From contig JALUUL010000015.1 of NCBI GenBank assembly GCA_027021385.1, positions 112,986-176,985 of the forward strand: DNA of 64,000 nt, in the 5' to 3' direction. The number at the start of each line of letters is the position of its first letter. Position 1 is the first letter of the stretch. Below, in pieces: positions 16,312-25,362 of the stretch. Made by a program: the position numbers and the translations under genes. This DNA is from Planctomycetota bacterium. Its GTDB lineage: Bacteria > Planctomycetota > UBA1135 > GCA-002748355. A model generated the notes under the pieces. That model did not search any database, was not told the origin of the DNA, and worked only from the letters and a program-made list of their open reading frames with translations.

Positions 16312-18089
16312 GATCCGGACCCACGCTTCCGACCGCCCTCCGCTTCCTTCTCGTCCTCACCCCGCTTCCGCTCGCCGGATGCATCCTCGACGTGACGAAG
16401 GGAACCGACCCCTTCCAAGATCTCCACCCGGGCATGCGGGTCGAGGTCAAGGGTTCCGCCGACCGCGATCCGCCCGTCATCGATTCCCTCCGGGAGATCG
16501 TTCCGAAGCCGAGCGACCGCCCGGTCAAGGCGGAGCTGACGGCCAAGGCGGGGGCGGCCGGGGAGGGCTCGATCGAGATGCTCGGCAGGGAGATCCTCGT
16601 AGGGCCGAAGACCGTCTACGAGAACCGGGACCGGGAGCGGATCGAGGCCTTCCATCCCGAACCCGGGGAATGGCTGAAGGTCAAGCTGCGGGTGAAGGGA
16701 GGCGTCCTGAGGGCCCGGACGGTCCGCCGGACGGTCCGCAGGGATCGTTTCAAGCTGATCGGGACGATTCGGGAGACCCGTCCGGAAGGTCGTCTCCTTT
16801 CGATCGGGGGATTCCCGCTGGAGGTCTCGGAGAGCGCGAAGTTCCGGCTCCTGACCTCGGGCAAGGACGACCCTCTCTCCCTCTTCCTCCAGGATGAACA
16901 AAAGGGGGTGCCCTTCACCCTCCGCCTGCACGATCGCCTCCGGGCGGGGGGGGAGTTCTCCTTCAAGCCCGAGATCCGTGACGAGTACGACCTGGATACG
17001 AAGAAACGGGGCGACCGCATTTCCCTGAAGGAGGATTTCAAGATCGACCTCCTTTGGAGGATGAGCGACGGAGGGGCCTTCGCCCTTCTCGAGGTCTCGA
17101 CCGGGACGACGGATCGGTTTCGGGAAGGCTCGCCCGATACGCGCGACGATCGGGCGAGCGTCTCCAGGGCCTACGCCTACCTGCCGTTGGGTTTTCTCGG
17201 GGACGGCTTCCGCCTCCAAGTCGGACGGCAGGATTTCTACGAGAAGCGGGAGTGGCTCTATGACGAGGTCCTCGATGCCTTGCGCCTGCTCTATCGGGGC
17301 GAGGAGTGGCGCTTCGAGGGGGCCGTGGCCGCGGGCCGGGAGTTTCTCGACGACAACAACGCGACGAAGAGTTCGGCGACCTACACGGCTCTTCTGGCGA
17401 AGTACTGGGATGAAGTCTGGCGGACGAGCGTCTACGTCCTTCAGCGCAAGGACTGGACGCTCGCGAATTTCGAGCCCTTCCTGTTCGGCCTGCGTTCGTA
17501 CGCGAAGCGGAAGCGCGGTTTCGGGCACTGGGTCGAACTCGGCGGTGCGAAGGGATACCACGGAACCAAGAGGATCCTCGGTTACGCGATGGATGGGGGC
17601 ATAATGTTCCGGCCCGACCTTCCCGGCCGACCCACCTTCGTCCTCGGTTACGCCCTCGGCACCGGGAGTTCGAACCCGGCCGGCCGGGAGGGCTACCGCC
17701 AATCGGGATGGCAGGACAACAACGGGAAGTTCGGCGGGGTCACGAGTTTCCGCTACTACGGGGAGGTCCTCGAACCCGAACTCTCGAATCTCCAGGTCCT
17801 GACGATCGCCGTCGGGGCCCGTCCGATCCGGACGGCCTCCGTGGATCTCGTGTTCCACAAGTATCGACAACACCGGCCGGAGGCCGCCTTCACTGGGGCG
17901 AGACGCCTGAAGGCCTCTCCGAACGGGCGATCCAGGGAACTCGGCTGGGGCCTCGATTGCATTCTTGGCTACCGGCCGTCGAGCCGTTTCAGCTTCGAAC
18001 TCGTCGCGGGGCTGTTCGATCCGAGCCGCGCTTTCAATGAAAGGAATACGGCCCACAAAGTCGAGTTGCAGCTCCGGCTCAAATTCTGA
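16308..18089 (+). CDS. Outer-membrane lipoprotein: DUF5666-like domain plus AlgE-type export barrel
   Basis: This 593-residue protein has a lipoprotein signal (lipobox LAGC, Cys about residue 24). Residues about 55-190 form a small OB-like beta domain resembling DUF5666 (MLGREILVGPKTVY...). From about 200 to the end lies an 18-strand-type barrel with the sequence marks of the alginate export family: LQVGRQDFYEKREWLYDEVLDALRL in parts, YRQSGWQDNNGKFGGVTSF in parts, RYYGEVLEPELSNLQVLT in parts, and DLVFHKYRQHRPE. It ends in a hydrophobic-aromatic strand (VELQLRLKF). AlgE lets an anionic polysaccharide cross the outer membrane. As the last gene of the coupled operon it would be the exit pore. 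The lipid anchor and extra domain are not part of Pseudomonas AlgE. Confidence 0.82.
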   Translation: MRSGPTLPTALRFLLVLTPLPLAGCILDVTKGTDPFQDLHPGMRVEVKGSADRDPPVIDSLREIVPKPSDRPVKAELTAKAGAAGEGSIEMLGREILVGPKTVYENRDRERIEAFHPEPGEWLKVKLRVKGGVLRARTVRRTVRRDRFKLIGTIRETRPEGRLLSIGGFPLEVSESAKFRLLTSGKDDPLSLFLQDEQKGVPFTLRLHDRLRAGGEFSFKPEIRDEYDLDTKKRGDRISLKEDFKIDLLWRMSDGGAFALLEVSTGTTDRFREGSPDTRDDRASVSRAYAYLPLGFLGDGFRLQVGRQDFYEKREWLYDEVLDALRLLYRGEEWRFEGAVAAGREFLDDNNATKSSATYTALLAKYWDEVWRTSVYVLQRKDWTLANFEPFLFGLRSYAKRKRGFGHWVELGGAKGYHGTKRILGYAMDGGIMFRPDLPGRPTFVLGYALGTGSSNPAGREGYRQSGWQDNNGKFGGVTSFRYYGEVLEPELSNLQVLTIAVGARPIRTASVDLVFHKYRQHRPEAAFTGARRLKASPNGRSRELGWGLDCILGYRPSSRFSFELVAGLFDPSRAFNERNTAHKVELQLRLKF

Positions 18090-18144
18090 ACGCGCCGGAA
18101 CGGGCCAGCGGTCCTATCATGGGTCGTCACTTCAGGAGGTCGTC

Positions 18145-19251
18145 ATGCCGGGACGTAGAACGAGTCGCCGTGTCTTCTTGGGAGGAACCGCCGGCCTGTG
18201 GGTCGGGGGGATGGTCGCAGCCTCGCCGCTTCGGAAGAGGTTCCACGTCCTCGCCCGGCGCAGGGTCGGACCGATCGCCGTCGCCAGCAGCAACGGGATA
18301 CGGGCCGTCGAGAAGGCCGTCGCGCTGATGGCCAAGGGTGTGCGTCCCGTCGATGCGGCCGTGTCCGGCGTCAACATCGTCGAGGACGATCCGAGGGACA
18401 TGTCCGTCGGATACGGGGGGCTTCCGAATGCCGACGGCGTCGTCGAGCTGGATTCCTGCGTGATGGACGGACCGACCCACCTCGCGGGAGCGGTCGCGGC
18501 GCTTCGGCGTATCAAGAACCCGAGCCGGGTCGCGCTGAAGGTCATGCGCCGCACCGACCATGTGCTCCTCGTCGGGGAAGGCGCCCTCCGCTTCGCGCGC
18601 ATGCACGGATTCGAGGAGGAGGAACTGCTGACCGAGGGTTCCCGGAAACGCTGGCTCCGCTGGAAGGAAGGTCTTTCGACGAGGGACGATTGGTTGAGTC
18701 CGGGAGAGAACGCCCTTCCCGGGGAAGGCGGTGGAGGGGGCGGGGAAGCCCCGAGCCGATCGACCCCGAGGAAGGAAGAGGAAGAAGAGGAGAAACGGCC
18801 GACCGGGACGATCCACCTCTCGGCGCGGGACGCCGCCGGGCGCCTCGGCGCCTGCACGACGACCTCGGGGCTCGCCTTCAAGATTCCGGGAAGGGTCGGG
18901 GACAGCCCGTTGATCGGCTGCGGGCTCTATCTCGATCGGGACGTCGGTTCGGCGGGGAGTACAGGACGCGGGGAGGCCGTGATCGCGACGGGGGGATCGC
19001 GGACCGTCGTCGAGGCGATGAGGCGCGGGCTCGAGCCGACGGACGCCTGCCTGGAGGCCTGCAAGTACATCGCAAGGACGACGCGGGTCGCGCGGCTCCT
19101 CGACGGGAAGGGTCGGCCGAACTTCCAGGTCTTCTTCTACGCAATCTCGGCGAAGGGAAGGCACGGCGCGGCCTCCCTTCGGCCCGGAGCCTACGTCGTC
19201 TGCGACGAGGACGGCCCTCGGCGAATGGATTCGGCCGCTCTCTTCCATTGA
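18145..19251 (+). CDS. Tat-exported glycosylasparaginase / isoaspartyl peptidase family (Ntn hydrolase)
   Basis: This 368-residue protein has a twin-arginine-like signal (TSRRVFLGGTAGLWVGG) and the fold marks of N4-(beta-N-acetylglucosaminyl)-L-asparaginase. These precursors cleave themselves before a Thr that becomes the nucleophile. Here Thr222 in PTGTIHLSARD fits, followed by TTTSGLAFKIPGRVGDSPL and DVGSAGSTGRGE, which line the active site. Just before the cleavage site is an unusual linker with six Gly and seven Glu residues (about 194-217). The start at 18145 is set by AGGAGGT at 18134-18140. The enzyme would cut Asn-GlcNAc or isoaspartyl bonds outside the cytoplasm. Confidence 0.87.
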   Translation: MPGRRTSRRVFLGGTAGLWVGGMVAASPLRKRFHVLARRRVGPIAVASSNGIRAVEKAVALMAKGVRPVDAAVSGVNIVEDDPRDMSVGYGGLPNADGVVELDSCVMDGPTHLAGAVAALRRIKNPSRVALKVMRRTDHVLLVGEGALRFARMHGFEEEELLTEGSRKRWLRWKEGLSTRDDWLSPGENALPGEGGGGGGEAPSRSTPRKEEEEEEKRPTGTIHLSARDAAGRLGACTTTSGLAFKIPGRVGDSPLIGCGLYLDRDVGSAGSTGRGEAVIATGGSRTVVEAMRRGLEPTDACLEACKYIARTTRVARLLDGKGRPNFQVFFYAISAKGRHGAASLRPGAYVVCDEDGPRRMDSAALFH

Positions 19252-19285
19252 CGGGGGGCCAAGGCCGCGGGATCGTGCAAACGCC

Positions 19286-21172
19286 GTGACCTGGTCCCGC
19301 CTGCGCATACCCGCTCTCCTCATCCTTCTCGGCCTCCTGGTCCACGGCCCGGTGCTCGGGTTCCCGGGTTCGCCGGAGGACTGGGTCGACGGCATCCGGC
19401 TCCGGGAGGCGGGCTGGCTCGAGGTCCTTCTGCCCCTCGAAAGCTATACCTACTACCGGCCGCTCTGGTTCCTCCTCCTGAAGATCCGGGAAGCCTTTGG
19501 GATCGGAGAGGCCGCGTTCCACGCCCTTCCGCTCTTCCTGCACCTGGGCGGGGCCCTCCTCGTCCGGAGCATCCTCCGGGGGCTCGGGTCGGGGGAACTC
19601 ACGGCCTTTCTCGGGGCTGCCTTCGCGCTCTGCGCTCCAGGGACGGTCGGAGCCCTGTCCTGGCTGGCGGCGGGCAACAAGGCCTGCGTGTTCTTCTTCC
19701 TTGCCCTAGGGCTTCGGTCTGCACTCCTCGCGCGGAGTCCGCGGGCGTCTTTCGTGGGAGCGCTTCTCGGCTTCGTCGCCGCGCTCGGATGCGCGGAGAA
19801 CGCGTATCTCGGCATCCTCCTCCTTCCGCTCGGCCTCGCGCTGCGGGGCCGCGCGGGCCGGGAGAGCCCGCCGGCCGGGCGCCCCTCACGGAGCCTCGCC
19901 CCGGCGCTCGGACTCTTCGCCGCAACCCTCGCCCTCGGGATCCTCCACCTCGGCGCGATCCCGGGAGAGGGCGGGAAGGGCGGCCGGCTGGGCGAACTCC
20001 TCTCGGCCCTCGGGTCCGATCCGATCGCCTGGCTCGGCCGGGTCGGCGGCAACCTCGAGCGCTATTTCCTTCACGGAATCGGGGTCGCGCATGATGGACA
20101 GGCGGGCTTCCTCTTTCTCGGGCTCTTCCTCGCCGCGCTCCTCGCCGCGCGCCGCTGGGCCGCAGGTCTCGCCTGGGCGTTGGGAATCTTCCTCCTGTCG
20201 AACTTCCCGGCCTCCTTCTTCCCCGGCGAGAACTCCAAGCACCAGGCCTATCTTCCAGCACTGGGGGCCGGTCTCGTCCTCGCGGCTCTCCTCGCCCGGT
20301 TGCCCGCGAGGATGCGGGTCGTCCTGGGTCTCCTCGTGCTCGGACTCTGGGTGCCGCGCTCGCGCGCCTTCCAGGCGCCCTGGGGGCATTTCCTCAGGGT
20401 CTCCGAAGGCCTGCGGGCGGATCTCCACGCCCTCGCGAGGGCCCGGGCCGGCGGGGCCCCTCCCCTCCTTTGGAACCTCCCCTTCGACTACCTTCCGGCC
20501 CTGCGCGAGGTCCTGGGCCCGGATGTCGAGGTCGAGAAATGGCCCCGGGTCTTCGTCCCGACGACTCGCAGGGGGATCCTCCTCCCCCGGAGCCTGGATC
20601 TCGCGAAGGCCGGGGGAATCGAGATCTGGGAATACCGGGGTTCCCGGGTGGAGGCCGTCTCCCTGAAGGAGATCCTCGCGCGGAAACCAGCGCCCCGCGC
20701 CTGGTTGCTCGACCACCTCGAAGCCTGCCCGGACCCGGTGTTCCTAGTCGGGCCGATGGCCGGTTCCGAGCTCCCCCTCGAGTCCCTGCCCTGGACCCTC
20801 GAACCGGAACGGGCGCGGGAAGCGGAATCGGGAACCGCCCCCGCCGTCCCCGGGGAGGGTCCGGCGGCCGTCTTCGAGCTTCGGGAGGAACCCGGCGGAG
20901 AAACGGGAGGGTTCGTGTGGTCCTGGAGGGTCCGGGGACGCTGCACGCGTCCGACCTGGCTCGTCCTCGCCTGGGATCCTACCCCGCTCCCTGTGACGGA
21001 GACCGTGCGGACCTTCGACCTCGAAGCCCTGCCCTGGCTCTTCCGTCTCGAGATCACCGGCGCAGCGGGCCGCGAAGTCCGTCTCCCGGTCGTTCCCGTG
21101 CTCGGGGTATTCCCCGCGATCCGCCTGGGGCGGGGCCCCTTCGACTTCCGCGCGCGCCTGAAGCTCCGTTGA
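19286..21172 (+). CDS. Multipass membrane protein, possible GT-C glycosyltransferase
   Basis: This 628-residue protein starts at a GTG. About ten to twelve hydrophobic helices fill residues 1-370 and a soluble beta-rich domain fills about 400-628. The segment SYTYYRPLWFLLLKI followed by FHALPLFLHLGGALLV matches the layout of TMTC/PMT-like GT-C enzymes, where a YRP motif precedes a FHxxNLxLH helix. The first periplasmic loop contains acidic residues (PEDWVDG) that could serve in catalysis. Such enzymes transfer sugars from lipid carriers on the outer side of the membrane. The assignment is by layout only. A hairpin that could be a terminator follows at 21192. Confidence 0.55.
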   Translation: MTWSRLRIPALLILLGLLVHGPVLGFPGSPEDWVDGIRLREAGWLEVLLPLESYTYYRPLWFLLLKIREAFGIGEAAFHALPLFLHLGGALLVRSILRGLGSGELTAFLGAAFALCAPGTVGALSWLAAGNKACVFFFLALGLRSALLARSPRASFVGALLGFVAALGCAENAYLGILLLPLGLALRGRAGRESPPAGRPSRSLAPALGLFAATLALGILHLGAIPGEGGKGGRLGELLSALGSDPIAWLGRVGGNLERYFLHGIGVAHDGQAGFLFLGLFLAALLAARRWAAGLAWALGIFLLSNFPASFFPGENSKHQAYLPALGAGLVLAALLARLPARMRVVLGLLVLGLWVPRSRAFQAPWGHFLRVSEGLRADLHALARARAGGAPPLLWNLPFDYLPALREVLGPDVEVEKWPRVFVPTTRRGILLPRSLDLAKAGGIEIWEYRGSRVEAVSLKEILARKPAPRAWLLDHLEACPDPVFLVGPMAGSELPLESLPWTLEPERAREAESGTAPAVPGEGPAAVFELREEPGGETGGFVWSWRVRGRCTRPTWLVLAWDPTPLPVTETVRTFDLEALPWLFRLEITGAAGREVRLPVVPVLGVFPAIRLGRGPFDFRARLKLR

Positions 21173-21191
21173 GATCGGGAGGGGGCCCGGG

Positions 21192-21225
21192 GGCGGACCG
21201 GGACCTCGAAGGTCCGCCGTTCTTC
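21192..21225 (+). terminator. Hairpin after the GT-C-like gene
   Basis: GGCGGACC (21192-21199) pairs perfectly with GGTCCGCC (21211-21218) around an 11-base loop. The stem is followed by GTTCTTCC rather than a pure T run. Placement 20 bases after a stop codon supports a terminator. Confidence 0.45.
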
Positions 21226-21308
21226 CTCCGTCCGGGCGGCGAAAGATCCGGTCCGGATCGGTCGATCATAGATAGGACTCTGCCGTCGCGGACGGACCTG
21301 GGGGGGGA

Positions 21309-21602
21309 ATGGACATGGATGTGGATCTGTACGAGGACCCCGAGTTTCGAGCCCTCGTCCGGGAATTCGTCGGAGATCTCGAGGACCGATTGGCGGAGAT
21401 GAAGACCGCCCTGACCGAGGGGGATTGGGAGAGTCTGGAGGTCCTCTCGCACCGCTTGAAGGGGGCGGCGGGAGGTTACGGCTTCGAGGACCTCTCGAAC
21501 GCGGCGGCCCGCCTCGAACAGTGCTGCCGCTCGGGCCGGGAGACGGAGCGGGCCGCCGCGCTCCTCGAGGACCTCGGCACCCGGATCCCGACCCTGTCCT
21601 GA
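21309..21602 (+). CDS. Stand-alone histidine phosphotransfer (HPt) protein
   Basis: This 97-residue protein is a single HPt domain, the four-helix carrier that shuttles phosphate between hybrid kinases and response regulators. The phospho-His is His48 in VLSHRLKGAAGGYGF, an almost canonical motif. No hybrid kinase or receiver gene lies next to it, so its partners are elsewhere. The start ATG at 21309 follows a G-rich leader; a second ATG two codons in is possible. It converges on the large DUF3857 gene across a 49-base gap. Confidence 0.88.
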   Translation: MDMDVDLYEDPEFRALVREFVGDLEDRLAEMKTALTEGDWESLEVLSHRLKGAAGGYGFEDLSNAAARLEQCCRSGRETERAAALLEDLGTRIPTLS

Positions 21603-21651
21603 ACGCGGGCCTCCCTCCGGAGCCGGCAAGAGATCCCGGAGCGCGCCTCCG

Positions 21652-24600
21652 TCAGTTCCCCTCGAGTTCGAGGGCCCGGTTCTCGAGTTCGTCGACCTTC
21701 CGGCAGAGTTCGAGGAACTCCCCGTAACGGGAATGGGGGATCCTTCCGGGAAGGACGGAGGCGAAGCGCCGGATCCTGAGGCTCCCATCCCGGAGGAGTT
21801 CCGTGCTGAATCCGTAATCGAGGACCAGCCTGCGGAGGAGGAGTCCCTTCGGCGCCTTCGGGAAGCGCAGGTTCCCGGGATGGATCCTGAGTTGGAGGTC
21901 GGAGATGTTCGGGCTCTTCCAGACGAGGGGGTGGGTCCGTCGCGCGCGTCCCCCGAAGACCCTCAGCAGCCGGAGGGGGGGGAGGACGGCCGGCAGGCGG
22001 TAACCCGACGGCGTCTTCTCGAGAAGTCTCGGGCGGCGGAGTTCGAGGAGGATCGAGGCGGGAACGCCCTTGCGCTCCAGGCCGGGAAAGGAGACCTTCC
22101 GGATCGAGAAGCCCCGGAACGTGCTCCCCGCGACGCGACGCGCGATGAGCCGGCGCACGTTCTCGTTCGTCGAACGGAGGAACTCGGCGAGGCGGAACCC
22201 CGAGTCTCCGGGGAAGTCGATGCGCGCCTTCAGGATCCCGTCCCCGTTCTCGAGTCGGAGGTCGGCGGTGATGCGGTTGCGGGCGAGGTCTCTCGGATCG
22301 ATGCCGGGCATCCGGAGGGGGAGCCCGGCGTCGCCCTCGAGGAGCAGGACCGGACAGCGGTCGAGGGGGTTGCCCGCGACGAGGGTCGGAAGCCTCCCGA
22401 GCGGGGACCATCGAGGCGCGCCCTGGATCAGCCAGTAGGGGGGGGCTCCCTTCGGGCGGACGAGGGCGGCTCCGACCCTCCAGAACCTCTCGGGCTCGTT
22501 CCGGGGTTCGGGTTCGTCGTCCATGTCCGGAGGGAGGGGATGGATCAGGGCCGGAGTCCAGGGGATGCCGGCCGCCCTCAGGAGCGAGAGTTCGAGCAGG
22601 AAGCGGTCACCCTCGCCCTTAAGAAGGACGCTGATCGGCTGGGGGGATCCCGGCCTCATGTCCGCGTCGGGGGTGTGAGCCTGCGTGAACTCGTGGATCG
22701 CGCGGGCCTTGTCGAGGTCCGTCGAGCGGCCCCGGCAGAGCGCGGCGGCTTTCTCGCGGATCTCGAGGAGAGGGCGGGTCGAGGCAAGGAAGGAGAGGCG
22801 CCGGGCGCGGACGAAGGCTTCCCTGTCCCGGTCGCGCGTGAATTCGACCCAGGGCACGAGTTCGCGCATCGGAGGCATCAGGGCCTCCTGCTCGAGCCGG
22901 GGCATGTCCCGGCGAAGGAAGACGTGGGCGACGAGGTCGCCGACCTCCTGCACGCTGTGCCCCTCCTCGGGGAAATGGTGAAGCGTGAAGGACCCGATCC
23001 GCACCCCCTTCGGCAGCAGGACGACGAGGCGGCTGAAGCGGAAAGGTTCGTCGGAGCCCTGGAAGAAGAACTGCGGGAATCCCATCGGTCCCGGGTCGGG
23101 CGCGGGCACGTAGTTCCGGAACCGCTGCTCGATGAAGGCGCCGGGCTCCAGCTTCGGCATGCTGAAACCCCCGGAGACCCGGTGCGGGAGATAGATCTCC
23201 CCGTTCGGGAGGATCGTGCGCAGCTCGAGCAGGTCATCGGCTCTGGCGGCCTCCGAGGCTTCCTCGTGGGCCTCGACTCCGTTGCGGTCGTTGATCCGCC
23301 GCAACTGGTGCGTCTCCTCCATGCGGGATCCGTCCTCGTAGACGCGGATGACCATCTGGTCGAGGACGAGGGTCGAAGGGGCGGCGGAATCCTCCGCCCG
23401 CGCCTTCCACGCGGCCGCCTCCGCAAGGGCGTCGAGCCGGAACGGACGGCACTCGGGAAAGGGTTCGAGCCCGGACAGCCTCTGGACGAGGAATCGCAGA
23501 TAGTGCTGGTCGGGGGCGAGTTCGAGAGACCGCCGGTAGTGCTTGATCGCTTCCGCCTCCGCGCCGGCTTTCAGGTGGAGATCCCCGATCCGCTTCTGCA
23601 GGGAGGGGTCCCGGTCGTGGCCCTCGATCTTCTCGATCTCCGCGACGGCCTCGGCGGGGAGCCCTCGGTCCTCGAGCCTCTCCGCTCGATCGAGACGGGC
23701 CTTCCGGGATTTCGGGTTCCGCTCGTGGAGCTTCGCGAGCCACTTCTCGATGCGGTCCGAGTCGCCCAGGCTGCGGGAGAGCGAGAGGGCGCGAGCGATC
23801 AGGGACCGGTTCCCGGGAAGGTTCGCGAGTTCCGATTCGACGAGGGCCAGGGCCCGGCTCGTTTCCTCCTCGTTCTCCAGGCGCGAGGCCTCGAGGAGGA
23901 CGATCGCCGGGTGATGCGGGAAGGTCCGGAAGCGTTCGGCGCGGACCCTCACCGCCTCCCCGCTCCAGGAGAGATCCTCGAAGATGTCCTGCTTCGTCTT
24001 GAGGAGGAGAGGGTGTTTCGGGTGGGCGGCGAGAGCCTTCTCGCAGAGGGCGAGGGCCTTCTCCTCCTTGTCGTCGTTCCGGAGTCGGCGGATCTTCTGG
24101 AGGAAGAGCCGAACGTGTCCGAGGACCGTCTCCTCCGGAAGTTCGAGAAGCCGGTCGATCCGCACGCGGACGACGTCGGCGGGGAGATAGCGGGCGCCGC
24201 GCAGGGCGCTGATCAGGGTGCTGCGCAGGGTGGGGTCTTTCGGGTCCTCCTCGAAGGCCTTCTCGATCCCGGCGAGCCCCTCGTCCCGCTTCCCGGCGCG
24301 TTGCAGGAGGCGGCCCCGAAGAGCCCGGGCCGCGAGCCCATCCCCGAGCCTCGAAGCGGCCGCGAGAGCGTCCTCGAAGGGCAGGTCGAAGATCTCGTCC
24401 CCCTTCCCCTCGAGGGGGTGGATCTTCCGCGCCCCCTCCTCTTCGAGCCCCGCGACCGTCTCACCCCGGGCGTCGACGATCCTGAGGGCCAGAGTGCTCG
24501 TCTCGGCGTGCGCGGTCTTGAAGAGCAGGCGGTTCCATCCTCGCAGGAGGAAGATCGGAAGGAATCTTCGAAGTCCCGAGGGCTCGAGGCTGCGGTTGAC

Positions 24601-25362
24601 CGAGGCGATGCGCTTTCCGTTCCACCAGGCCTCGAAGGAACCCGCGCAGCGGACCTCCAGCCAGGCGCCGCGGGCCTTCCCCGAACGCAACTGGAAGAGG
24701 CCGTACTGGCATCCCTTCCGGCGATACTCGGGGTAGGGGGGGGCGAGGTCGAACCCCCTCTTCCCCGTCGGCCGCCGGACCGGCCGCCAGGAGACCGGGC
24801 CGAAACGGCCTCGGACCTCCTCCCCGATCGCGGGGAGACGCTCCTCGGGGGGGAAGACGACGCCGTGCCAGAGCGATCCCTCGCCGCCGAAGGGTCCGAT
24901 CGCGAGCCCACTGGAGAGATAGGCGTCCAGGGGGTCGGGACCCGCCTCTCTTCCGGTCTCGAGGCGACGCGCGAAGAGGGCGAGCCGCCCCCGCAGGCGC
25001 GCGAGCCCGTGCAGTTTCGGGTTTGCGACCAGGCGTTCGAGGCGCTTCCAGATCGTCGGGGGGACGCCGGGCTCCCCCGCGAGGCGTTGCAGCCGCTCGA
25101 CGAGGATCTCGGCGAGCGGACTCGCCCCGAGAGGCCCCTGGAGGGCGGCCGCGCAGGATTCGATCGTCTCGTCCGCGTCCCAGGCGGAGGGGCTGATCGC
25201 CTCGAGGAGGATGCGGGCGGGGTCGCCCGGGACCTTCGCCCCGCCTGTCTCCTGGGAGGCGATGGGGCCCGCGGAGAGCAGGAGGAAGCAGGCCGCGGAG
25301 AGCGGAATCGTCCGCTTCCGGGCCGGGGAGGTCCGTTCGTCGTTCCTCGGGAAGTTCCTCAT
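21652..25362 (-). CDS. Giant secreted DUF3857/TPR protein with a degenerate transglutaminase-like domain
   Basis: This 1236-residue protein starts at the ATG at 25360-25362, which overlaps the stop of its upstream paralogue (ATGA). The signal peptide ends near SAGPIASQ (about residue 36). TPR-like helices fill about 330-640. A DUF3857 domain (about 660-880) is followed by a transglutaminase-like core (about 890-1010) and a beta-rich C-terminal region. Aligned with the paralogue at 25359-29165, the catalytic Cys is Arg920 (GEGDRFLLEL against RHGDCKDKAI), the catalytic His region reads EPERFWRV and the catalytic Asp segment reads YWLIQGA. All three residues appear lost, so it is probably a pseudoenzyme or binding protein. 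A much longer in-frame start at 27381 only runs through the neighbouring gene. Confidence 0.82.
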   Translation of the reverse strand: MRNFPRNDERTSPARKRTIPLSAACFLLLSAGPIASQETGGAKVPGDPARILLEAISPSAWDADETIESCAAALQGPLGASPLAEILVERLQRLAGEPGVPPTIWKRLERLVANPKLHGLARLRGRLALFARRLETGREAGPDPLDAYLSSGLAIGPFGGEGSLWHGVVFPPEERLPAIGEEVRGRFGPVSWRPVRRPTGKRGFDLAPPYPEYRRKGCQYGLFQLRSGKARGAWLEVRCAGSFEAWWNGKRIASVNRSLEPSGLRRFLPIFLLRGWNRLLFKTAHAETSTLALRIVDARGETVAGLEEEGARKIHPLEGKGDEIFDLPFEDALAAASRLGDGLAARALRGRLLQRAGKRDEGLAGIEKAFEEDPKDPTLRSTLISALRGARYLPADVVRVRIDRLLELPEETVLGHVRLFLQKIRRLRNDDKEEKALALCEKALAAHPKHPLLLKTKQDIFEDLSWSGEAVRVRAERFRTFPHHPAIVLLEASRLENEEETSRALALVESELANLPGNRSLIARALSLSRSLGDSDRIEKWLAKLHERNPKSRKARLDRAERLEDRGLPAEAVAEIEKIEGHDRDPSLQKRIGDLHLKAGAEAEAIKHYRRSLELAPDQHYLRFLVQRLSGLEPFPECRPFRLDALAEAAAWKARAEDSAAPSTLVLDQMVIRVYEDGSRMEETHQLRRINDRNGVEAHEEASEAARADDLLELRTILPNGEIYLPHRVSGGFSMPKLEPGAFIEQRFRNYVPAPDPGPMGFPQFFFQGSDEPFRFSRLVVLLPKGVRIGSFTLHHFPEEGHSVQEVGDLVAHVFLRRDMPRLEQEALMPPMRELVPWVEFTRDRDREAFVRARRLSFLASTRPLLEIREKAAALCRGRSTDLDKARAIHEFTQAHTPDADMRPGSPQPISVLLKGEGDRFLLELSLLRAAGIPWTPALIHPLPPDMDDEPEPRNEPERFWRVGAALVRPKGAPPYWLIQGAPRWSPLGRLPTLVAGNPLDRCPVLLLEGDAGLPLRMPGIDPRDLARNRITADLRLENGDGILKARIDFPGDSGFRLAEFLRSTNENVRRLIARRVAGSTFRGFSIRKVSFPGLERKGVPASILLELRRPRLLEKTPSGYRLPAVLPPLRLLRVFGGRARRTHPLVWKSPNISDLQLRIHPGNLRFPKAPKGLLLRRLVLDYGFSTELLRDGSLRIRRFASVLPGRIPHSRYGEFLELCRKVDELENRALELEGN

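Noticed and set aside
16290..18056. A 588-residue open frame on the minus strand
   Set aside because: It is antisense to the AlgE-type lipoprotein gene, which has a lipobox and family motifs and begins in an ATGA overlap.
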